Assembly (NCBI GenBank): GCA_028752905.1
Contig: JAQNBH010000015.1
Span: forward strand, 898,937 to 962,936
Length of the DNA stretch: 64,000 nt
Direction of reading: 5' to 3'
DNA from: Cladorhizidae sp. MBARI D1340-BT2
Lineage: Eukaryota; Porifera; Demospongiae; Poecilosclerida; Cladorhizidae
Below are positions 51,001-63,000 of this stretch, piece after piece. A model generated the notes under the pieces. That model was not told where the DNA came from. It made no database searches and worked only from the letters and a program-made list of their open reading frames with translations. Positions within the stretch are counted from its first letter, which is position 1. The number at the start of each line of letters is the position of its first letter. The position numbers and the translations under genes are program-made.

Positions 51001-54000
51001 TGGACCAGGTCTCTCATTCATGCCATTGGACCAGGTCTCTCATTCAGGCCATTGGACCAGGTCTCTCAGTCATGCCATTCAGACTGTGGACCAGGTCTCT
51101 CATTCAGGCCATTCAGACTATGGGCCATATAGGGATATCCAGTGTTCATTCATGGATGAACCTTGGATATCCCTAGTAACTCTGTCATCCATGGCAGGGA
51201 TTGATGACAGCAACCGGACGCTACTCAGAGCACTACAGCATGTGTGTGTCTGCATAAGAAAAGACAAACTCACATCCGGCTGGCTGAGCTGTAGTCAACC
51301 TCATCCAACTCTTCCTTGTGCTTCTCTAGGAACTTTTGCTGCATGGCTACCATTTGGGACATTAGTTTCTTCCTATTAGCTATGCCTTGCAGTTTCTTAG
51401 CTTGCAAATCACTTCCCAAAGACCATTCCCGAACTTGTTGCTGCTGCACAGCAGTGGCTTGTGCCTGGTCCACATCCATGGCCTCCCCGAGAGGCATGTG
51501 CCTCTGGGCTGACTGAAGGAAATTCACACACCAGGTGAGAAGTGGGAGGTGCTCTATAGCTCGCTGGCTGCAGAGGAGGGCTTCAAGATGAACCAAGAAA
51601 GAACCTAATGTGGATACGCAAGGGCACATGCGTGAGGACATGTGGGTGCATGTGGGTACCGATAAGTGCACGTATGGGTACAAGGGGGTGCACGTGTGGG
51701 TACAAGGGGGTGCACGTGTGGGTACAGGTGGGTGCATGTGGACAGTATACAAGGTGTGTGTGTGCATGTTTGTACAGAGTGTTAGATATAGCGTGGAGGG
51801 CTGGAGGGGAGGGCTTACTCGGACTGCTTCCGATGGCAGCATTGGTGAGGGATTTGGGATGCTTGGGGTCCTCCTCGGCCAACATAGTGGCACACAGGTA
51901 CAGCACCTCGTGAAGCAACTTGTCAGACCAAACTTTAGAGTTGGGCATGGCAGCTTGCTTGAACACACTCTGAAGCAAGCGATGCAAGCATGGGCATTGC
52001 ACTAGCTTCAATATCCCCTGATAGGGGGCAGTAAAGGAGGGCAGTTTCATTGGTGCATATCCTAGAGAAGAAACAATTGACCAGCATGGACAACAGCTCC
52101 ATGCTGATTGGCTACAATTCTATGGTAACATACGTGCAGTCTGCGGGTCACGGGCTGTCTTCACTTTCCTACGAATCTCCTCAGCCTGTACATAATGTGA
52201 TCATCAAGCATGTCATAGCCACACCTCCACACCAGCCCAGGTCACAACACTAACAGGTCTTACCCGTTCCTATAACATTATTCATAGCCACTCCTCTATA
52301 TTAGTGTGAGGTGATACAACATTATTCATAGCCACTCCTCTCTACTAGCACGGGCTAGTGACTATCACATCATAGCCACTCCTCTCTACTAGCCCGGGCT
52401 AGTGACTATCACATCATAGCCACTCCTCTCTACTAGCCCGGGCTAGTGACTATCACATCATAGCCACTCCTCTCTACTAGCCCGGGCTAGTGACTATCAC
52501 ATCATAGCCACTCCTCTCTACTAGCCCGGGCTAGTGACCATCACATCATAGCCACTCCTCTCTACTAGCCCGGGCTAGTGACCATCACACCATAGCCACT
52601 CCTCTCTACTAGCCCGGGCTAGTGACCATCACATCATAGCCACTCCTCTATACTAGCCCGGGCTAGTGACTATCACATCATAGCCACTCCTCTCTACTAG
52701 CCCGGGCTAGTGACTATCACATCATAGCCACTCCTCTCTACTAGCCCGGGCTAGTGACTATCACATCATAGCCACTCCTCTCTACTAGCCCGGGCTAGTG
52801 ACCATCACATCATAGCCACTCCTCTCTACTAGCCCGGGCTAGTGACCATCACATCATAGCCACTCCTCTCTACTAGCCCGGGCTAGTGACTATCACATCA
52901 TAGCCACTCCTCTCTACTAGCCCGGGCTAGTGACTATCACATCATAGCCACTCCTCTCTACTAGCCCGGGCTAGGTACTATCACACCATAGCCACTCCTC
53001 TCTACTAGCCCGGGCTAGTGACCATCACATCATAGCCACTCCTCTATACTAGCCCGGGCTAGTGACTATCACATCATAGCCACTCCTCTCTACTAGCCCG
53101 GGCTAGTACAACTTGCCTCTACATGGAGTAGTAAGGTCTAGCATACAGCGACAAACTTATGTGATAACTTGTCGCCGACATCGTTAACCAATTAAATGCC
53201 ATAACGGCCTTATGGCACAAACTCTGACATTGTCAGACTATATTAACTCAAAGAATTTCTATTAGGCACCCATTCTCCGTATGCACAAGCCCAATAGACT
53301 GTTCTGTTGTACATGTTATGAAACTTCCGGTTGGATGGGATGAGCAAGAACAATTTAATTTAATGGCCAACGATCGCAACTGCCTTCATGAACGGCCTCT
53401 TCCTCCCTTGTACAGGAGTCATTAACAAGGGCCACTCCTGGTCAGCACAGGAGTCATTAACAAGGGTCACTCCTGGTGGGCAGATCTCAGCACAGGAGTC
53501 ATTAACAAGGGCCACTCCTGGACAGATCTCAGCACAGGAGTCATTAACAAGGGCCACTCCTGGTGGGCAGATCCCACCACAGCAGTCATTAACAAGGGCC
53601 GCTCCTGGTGGGCAGATCCCACCACAGCAGTCATTAACAAGGGCCACTCCTGGTGGGCAGATCCCAGCACAAGAGTCATTAACAAGGGCCGCTCCTGGGC
53701 AGATCTCAGCACAGGAGTCATTAACAAGGGCCACTCCTGGTGGGAAAAATCTCAGCACAGGAGTCATTAACAAGGGCCACTCCTGGTGGACAGATCTCAG
53801 CACAGGAGTCATTAACAAGGGCCGCTCCTGGTGGGCAGATCCCACCACAGCAGTCATTAACAAGGGCCACTCCTGGTGGGCAGATCCCACCACAGCAGTC
53901 ATTAACAAGGGCCACTCCTGGTGGGCAGATCCCAGCACAAGAGTCATTAACAAGGGCCGCTCCTGGGCAGATCTCAGCACAGGAGTCATTAACAAGGGCC

Positions 54001-57000
54001 ACTCTTGGGCAGATCCCAGCACAGGAGCCATTAACAAGAAGGCAGATTTCTTTGCTCTCTGTAAAGAATGGTTCTCATACTAACTAGAGCCTATTATAGC
54101 CTATTATAGTGTTAATAGCTAAGAATGCAAACCAGAAACAAAGCCAGCAATCATTAGTCATCTTTTGGGGAGACTTTTCGGTATAGTTGGAAGATCACCA
54201 TCCAGTGCATTAGGGTCCGTTAGGGTCACTTGGCACGAGCTATTTTCATCTCCTTTAATTAAAATAGCTATTATTAGACCGCCACCTTGTACAGGACAAG
54301 CCCAACATGTACACAACATGGACAGGACAAGCCCACCATGTACACAACATGTACAGGACAAGCCCACCATGTACACAACATGTACAGGACAAGCCCACCA
54401 TGTACACAACATGTACAGGACAAGCCCACCATGTTCACAACATGTACAGGACAAGCCCACCATGTACACAACATGTACAGGACAAGCCCACCATGTAAAC
54501 AACATGTACAGGACAAGCCCACCATGTACACAACATGTACAGGACAAGCCCACCATGTACACAACATGTACAGGACAAGCCCACCATGTACACAACAAGC
54601 CCACCATGTACACAACATGTACAGGACAAGCCCACCATGTACACAACATGTACAGGACAAGCCCACCATGTACACAACATGTACAGGACAAGCCCACCAT
54701 GTAAACAACATGTACAGGACAAGCCTACCATGTACACAACATGTACAGGACAAGCCCACCATGTAAACAACATGTACAGGACAAGCCCACCATGTACACA
54801 ACATGTACAGGACAAGCCCACCATGTACACAACATGTACAGGACAAGCCCACCATGTACACAACATGTACAGGACAAGCCCACCATGTACACAACATGTA
54901 CAGGACAAGCCCACCATGTAAACAACATGTACGGGACAAGCCCACCATGTACACAACATGTACAGGACAAGCTCACCATGTACACAACATGTACAGGACA
55001 AGCCCACCATGTACACAACATGTACAGGACAAGCCCACCATGTACACAACATGTACAGGACAAGCCCACCATGTACACAACATGTACAGGACAAGCCCAC
55101 CATGTACACAACATGTACAGGACAAGCACACCATGTACACAACATGTACAGGACAAGCCCACCATGTACACAACATGTACAGGACAAGCCCATCATGTAC
55201 ACAACATGTACAGGACAAGCCCACCATGTACACAACATGTACAGGACAAGCCCACCATGTACACAACATGTACAGGACAAGCCCACCATGTAAACAACAT
55301 GTACAGGACAAGCCTACCATGTACACAACATGTACAGGACAAGCCCACCATGTAAACAACATGTACAGGACAAGCCCACCATGTACACAACATGTACAGG
55401 ACAAGCCCACCATGTACACAACATGTACAGGACAAGCCCACCATGTACACAACATGTACAGGACAAGCCCACCATGTACACAACATGTACAGGACAAGCC
55501 CACCATGTAAACAACATGTACGGGACAAGCCCACCATGTACACAACATGTACAGGACAAGCTCACCATGTACACAACATGTACAGGACAAGCCCACCATG
55601 TACACAACATGTACAGGACAAGCCCACCATGTACACAACATGTACAGGACAAGCCCACCATGTACACAACATGTACAGGACAAGCCCACCATGTACACAA
55701 CATGTACAGGACAAGCACACCATGTACACAACATGTACAGGACAAGCCCACCATGTACACAACATGTACAGGACAAGCCCATCATGTACACAACATGTAC
55801 AGGACAAGCCCACCATGTACACAACATGTACAGGACAAGCCCATCATGACAGGACAAGCCCACCATGTACACAACATGTACAGGACAGGGGCAATGTCGT
55901 TGGAGTGTGAGTGATAAATTATGATGAGCAATGTTTTGATGTTATTGTTTCATGTATTTTACAGGTTGCAGTAAATATAGTGGACTATATATAACTCGTT
56001 TTCATCTAGGAACTTCTCCTTGTGTGGGGGAGCTAATCATTTTCACAGTCTGTGAATGATATAATTTATCTTTGTTAAATACCTTAAAGTACACACACAC
56101 ACACACTCCAGTAGATGAAACACTTGTGAACTTTCCTTGAAATATTGTATTGCTGTATACAATAACAAGCCTAAATAATAAATATTATGAAGTTACATGG
56201 AAAAAGATTGTCATTAATTATGTAAGTGTCATTGATTATCATTCGGTTACATCAATCCTCCTGTTCCTCATGGAAGCCCACCTATCACACACACGCTCAT
56301 ATGGGAAGTCAGATGGGACTTGGTCCTTCAATGGACATCATTAAGAGGTGATTGAGGCTTTTATTGGAGAGACGGAGAGACGATTCCTCGTGTCAGTCTT
56401 GACTCGATTTAGAGTAGAAAAACCTCTTTCACAATCTACAGAGGACATTGGAATAATCAGACCAATCGCTGCAAGCTTCGCTAGATTGGGGAACATTGAA
56501 GTCATCTCAGAAGTCCCAATAACATGCCTCATAAGCTGCCTGGTTGTCATTTGCTCTATTAGCAGCCACTACGCTGTTAAAAACTATAAGTTCACACTTG
56601 GTTTCTTCAGGCTGTACTACTTCTTTTCCATAGTGAGAGATAAGAATATCCAAATGCTCTGTGCCGTGTGATGGTTGATAAGCAAGCTAATCTGGAACAC
56701 CACTGGGGTTAAAGATCTCAAATCCCTCAAACAGTTCCATGTCAGGAAACCTATAGCTCAGAGAGAGTTTGTAAGTATTTGTTGTATATGTTAATCTTGA
56801 AATTATCCAGCATGCTATTACTAGGCTGCTGTACTCCATACTCTTCCAACCCAAACAAGACATCTGGAAGACTTTGAAAGAATTCACCAGGACTCAGAAG
56901 AAGAGCATTGATAGTAGCTCTAGTACCCACCACTAAGGTTTTACCATGGTGAAATCAATATCATATTGTTTTTGAAAACCACGTGATAAGGCAGCTAATG

Positions 57001-60000
57001 TTGGAAGAACATCTGCAAACATATAGAGAGCAGCCACAAAGTTATATTTCTTTACAAAGGAAGCGAGCCCAGCAGCCTCAGCATTGTTGCGCTCCTGAGC
57101 TTCCCTTTCCAAGCTAACTATCACTGAGGAGAAACACTTGCGAAGGTGACTGACTGCCCGGCCATGTGATAACCAACGGACATCTTTTGCCTGAGTTAGA
57201 TTAAGCCTAGGGTCACCTGAATATCCTTGAGCCCCGCAGTTCGAACAGATGAATACTTATAGAACCGGTACAGTTGGTCAACAGTGCTCTTAATTAAACA
57301 GCTTGAGAAAAGAAATCTCATTAGCTGCTTGTCCACAAGCAAGCGCTAATCGGTGTGCAATGCAGTGATTCGAAACAAGGAAAGGAACCTTGTCCTTTAG
57401 CAACTTAGAGACTCCACCACTTTTTCCCAACATCACTGATGCTCCATCACTACCCAAGCCACAAAAACTAATCCTAGGTCACTACAGAGCTTAATTAATG
57501 TGTCAGTTATATTAGCGGCAGTACCATTTTTTAGTTCCAGTACACGAAGGAAGCTTGTCTCCACTTGACCTTCTATGATGTAACGACCGTATACTATAAG
57601 TTCCTTGGTGACAGAAACATCAGTGGTTTCATCCACACACGGAGAGAAAAAAGGAGACTAATTAGAAAGGTTAGAAGTGATGGGCTCAGCTACAGTTTCT
57701 CCTAGACACTGCACACTCTCCTGCATGAAACGCTCTGATGTGTAGTGTGCATTTCCACCCAGGTTCAGGTCTGTAAGGTAAGATGCTCCCAATGACTTAC
57801 CTAGCACCATGAGAGGCCCAAAGTTAGTAGTATGTGCTATCTCCCTGTGATTCAGGAAGTACATACATTTCAGTGCTCCAACAAAGGCCTTTCTCTTAGC
57901 TGAAACTACTCCTTGGAGAGCCATTGCTATGCCACCATCTCTTTTAAAGCAGCCCAGATCAGCCTCCATCTTGACTCCCGTGACATGTGACTCGCTTTTG
58001 GCATGTTTGACCAAGCTCTCCCCAGTCAATGTCTTGCATGGCAGGTCTACCCAGGTCGCTCGTCCAACGCTAGGCCAGCGACTATGTTTCCGACAAAGAA
58101 CACACATCATACCTTTGCCATCTTCCAACCCCAATAGCCACGGAAACTCTTCCTTCCATTTCGGGTTAATGCCGGTCTTTCGGTGCTTGCCAGAGCTGCT
58201 GCACCCAACTTCGCTTGAATGTCCACGCTTTGTCATCTTTTCAGCGACTGACATGCGCGCAGCTAAATAGCCATGCTGCAATTTTTTCCCACTAACCACA
58301 CCTACAAAACGTTACTTTAATTTTGTCATTGTATTACATCATAGAAAAATATCATTTCAATTTGACAAAAATGAACAAAACAACTAAATATAGCAGCGCT
58401 CGCTATCCTTAAAGTTTCAAAGGGATAGCGCACCACTACCCTTAATTAAATGCTCTGGGGGGAACTATGACAGCATGTACAGGACAAGCCCACCATGTAC
58501 ACAACATGTACAGGACAAGCCCACCATGTACACAACATGTACAGGACAAGCCCACCATGTACACAACATGTACAGGACAAGCCCACCATGTACACAACAT
58601 GTACAGGACAAGCCCACCATGTACACAACATGTACAGGACAAGCCCACCATGTACACAACATGTACAGGACAAGCCCACCATGTACACAACATGTACAGG
58701 ACAAGCCCACCATGTACACAACATGTACAGGACAAGCCCACCATGTACACAACATGTACAGGACAAGCCCACCATGTACACAACATGTACAGGACAAGCC
58801 CACCATGTACACAGCATGTACAGGACAAGCCCACCAAGTACACAACATGTACAGGACAAGCCCACCATGTTCACAACATGTACAGGACAAGCCCACCATG
58901 TACACAACATGTACAGGACAAGCCCACCATGTACACAACATGTACAGGACAAGCCCACCATGTACACAACATGTACAGGACAAGCCCACCATGTACACAA
59001 CATGTACAGGACAAGCCCACCATGTACACAACATGTACAGGACAAGCCCACCATGTACAGGACAAGCCCACCATGTACACAACATGTACAGGACAAGCCC
59101 ACCATGTACACAACATGTACAGGACAAGCCCACCATGTACACAACATGTACAGGACAAGCCCACCATGTACACGACAAGCCCACCATGTACACAACATGT
59201 ACAGGACAAGCCCACCATGTACACAGCATGTACAGGACAAGCCCACCATGTACACAACATGTACAGGACAAGCCCACCATGTACACAACATGTACAGGAC
59301 AAGCCCACCATGTACACAACATGTACAGGACAAGCCCACCATGTACACAGCATGTACAGGACAAGCCCACCATGTACACAACATGGACAGGACAAGCCCA
59401 CCATGTACGTGCAGCATGTACAGGACAAGCCCACCATGTACACAACATGTACAGGACAAGCCCACCATGTACACAACATGTACAGGACAACACCACCATG
59501 TACACAACATGTACAGGACAAGCCCACCATGTACACAACATGTACAGGACAAGCCCACCATGTACACAGCATGTACAGGACAAGCCCACCATGTACACAA
59601 CAAGCCGTGGGACATAACACCACCACATACACAGCAGGGACTATGCAAGTGTGTCCATGCTCTAGACCACACCCACCAGTGTGCCCATGCTCCAGACCAC
59701 ACCCACCAGGATGTCCATGCTCTAGACCACACCCACCAGTGTGTCCATGCTCTAGACCACACCCACCGGAGTGTCCATGCTCTAGACTATACCTATCGCC
59801 ATGTCTATAGGTAGGTACGTTACCTTGGAGTGGTCTGGCCGAGTATAGTGGTAGAAGAAAGGGTGGCACTCGTCCTTGTAGGCAGGCTTCAGTTGAAACA
59901 CAAACTTGTTTCCCGGGCCTGGTTTTCTCCTGATAGCACACAGGGACGGACATCATCATAGCATACTGGACTATTGCCACTCACTGGCCGTACTTATGCT

Positions 60001-63000
60001 GCTATAGGGAGCATAGCTAAAGAATGCTCAGACATACACTGCTCACTCACTATGGCTCACACACATGCATTAGCACTCACTATGGCTCATACACACATGC
60101 ATTAGCACTCACTATGGCTCACACACACATGCATTAGCACTCACTATGGCTCACACACATGCATTAGCACTCACTGGCTCACACACACATGCATTAGCAC
60201 TCACTATGGCTCATACACACACACATTAGCACTCACTATGGCTCATACACACATGCATTAGCACTCACTATGGCTCATACACATGATTAGCACTCACTGG
60301 CTCACACACACATGCATTAGCACTCACTGGGTCACACACACATGCATTAGCACTCACTGGCTCACACACACATGCATTAGCACTCACTATGGCTCACACA
60401 CACATGCATTAGCACTCACTGGGTCACACACACATGCATTATCACTCACTATGACACATACACATGCATTAGCACTCACTATGGCTCACACACACATGCA
60501 TTAGCACTCACTATGGCTCACACACACACATTAGCACTCAATATGGCTCACACACACATGCATTAGCACTCACTATGGCTCACACACACATGCATTAGCA
60601 CTCACTATGGCTCACACACACATGCATTAGCACTCACTATGGCTCACACACACATGCATTAGCACTCACTGGCTCACACACACATGCATTAGCACTCACT
60701 GGGTCACACACACGTGCATTATTACTCACTATGACATACACATGCATTAGCACTCACTATGGCTCATACACACATGCATTAGCACTCACTATGGCCTCAC
60801 ACACGCATGATTAGCACTCATTGGCTCACACACACATGCATTAGCACTCTTTGGCTCACACACACATGCATTAGCACTCACTATGGCTCGTACACATGCA
60901 TTAGCACTCACTATGGCTCACACACACATGCATTAACATTCACTATGGCTTACATACATATGCATTAGCACTCACTTGTGTGTGGCCACTTCACTGAGTA
61001 AAGCATCTATGGCGTTCTCATCCTCGTTGAACTGCGACACCACCATCAAGTCATTCCATAAATACTCATATGACAGTACATCCACTAACGACTGCACTTA
61101 CCCTTAAGTATATCACCAGCTCGCTGTGGGACAAGGGCGAGATGTACAGGCGATGAATGATCTCTCTCCTCAGAGCAGACTTCTTGCTAACACCTTCTCC
61201 CACTCCACAAGTAAACCTCTCGGCTACAGTTGTGGGCATACATGAAGGAAGTAATTCTCACTAATTATCGCCATGTCAGAGTCATTCACAGGGCAACCAC
61301 TACCCTGACATTTGTTATTGAATAGCTCGCGCTACACTCGTCCGCAAGGTGTGTGTGTGTGTGGAGGTGGGAGAAGAGGGAGGTTTAACCACACTTAACA
61401 GAAATCTTACCACCCAACCTTTCTTGAGGGCAAGAAATATGGTTGAGTTTAAATTGCTGCCCCTAAGGTATTCAGCAATCATTTAAAAAATGTCATCATT
61501 CCTGGAGCATACATAACTTGCTTATATATGCGATATATAAAACACTTGTCTAATAACATGTAGGAGCTAGATTAGCTCTGACCTCAACTCGATGTGATCC
61601 GGCTGATCTTGGCAGCACGTCAAATTGGCATTTTTATTTTTCCAGTCTCTGCATTAGCCTCCAGTCTCTGCATTAGCCTCGAGGCACTAGCCTCCAGCCT
61701 CTGCACTAGCCTCTGTGCTAGCTTCCTCTGAACTCCTTTTCAGCTCTTCTATTCCCAGACTGCTCCGCTAATACATGAGCTAGACAACTGCTGCAGAAGA
61801 GCTCAGCTGCTTAATTCCAGACATTCGAGAGCATGGCATCTAGCTGTGATGCCAGGTCACATGCTCCACTAGCGACCACACCAAGTGAATCAGTTTAGCT
61901 TCTATTCCAGAAAAATTGACATGTCGGTGTGTAAGTCGCACTTTGAAATGAGGGAGTTGAGCTGCTATACTCTGGCAAATATGGTACATTATTAGCAAGA
62001 ACCCTATTGTCTCGACTATTCTCTTTGTCCTAACTACACCACAGCAAAGGAATTCGAGAAGCCTTACCAGCACACTTCAGCCAACTAGGCCACTCACAGA
62101 AGCCTTACCAGCACACTTCAGCCAACTAGGCCACTCTACAGAAGCCTACACCAGCACACTTCAGCCAACTAGGCCACCCTACAGAAGCCTGTACAAGCAC
62201 ACTTCAGCCAACTAGACCACTCTACAGAAGCCTGTACAAGCACATATCAACTGCTAGGCCACCCTACAGAAGCCTGTACAAGCACACTTCAGCCAACTAG
62301 GCCACTCTACAGAAGTGAACAGCATTAAGAAACTCCATGGCCACAGGATGAAAACAATGTTATGTTGTTGGGTATCTAAACTGAAAGCTAATCTAGTGAC
62401 TGCAACACATTCTTCTTCGCTGTCCCTTACTTCAAGTTTATCCCAACACACATCACTGCATGTTGGTGCCCGGTGGGATATTCAGCATATCACTGCCTCG
62501 TGTTGGTGCCCGGTGGGATCACTGCATGTTGGTGCCCGGTGGGATCACTGCCTCGTGTTGGTGCCTGGTGGGATATTCAGCATATCACTGCCTCGTGTTG
62601 GTGCCCGGTGGGATCACTGCTTCGTGTTGGTGCCTGGTGGGATATTCAGCATATCACTACCTCGTGTTGGTGCCCGGTGGGATATTCAGCATATCACTGC
62701 CTCGTGTTGGTGCCTGGTGGGATATTCAGCATATCACTGCCTCGTGTTGGTGCCTGGTGGGATATTCAGCATATCACTGCCTCGTGTTGGTGCCTGGTGG
62801 GATATTCAGCATATCACTGCCTCGTGTTGGTGCCTGGTGGGATATTAAGCATATCACTGCCTCGTGTTGGTGCCTGGTGGGATATTCAGCATATCACTGC
62901 CTCGTGTTGGTGCCCGGTGGGATATTGGCAAGATTCTCTGGCAGGATCACTGCTTGTGTGCACTTGAAGAGGGAGCCATTTTGGGGCAGTATTGTACTGA

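Noticed and set aside
55886..58471. Target-site duplication and terminal inverted repeats for hAT copy 2
   Set aside because: CAGGGGCA at 55885 and an inverted CAGAGCA near 58455 were considered, but similarity is too short and no 8-bp duplication was found.
54158..59980. Many Cys/His/Tyr-rich open frames resembling a repetitive secreted protein
   Set aside because: They are the 31-bp unit read in each frame on both strands; no signal peptide, splice sites or conserved frame.
61840..62073. 77-codon open frame as a gene
   Set aside because: It sits within a UBR intron, has no splice signals that fit phases and no recognised family; could be transposon residue.
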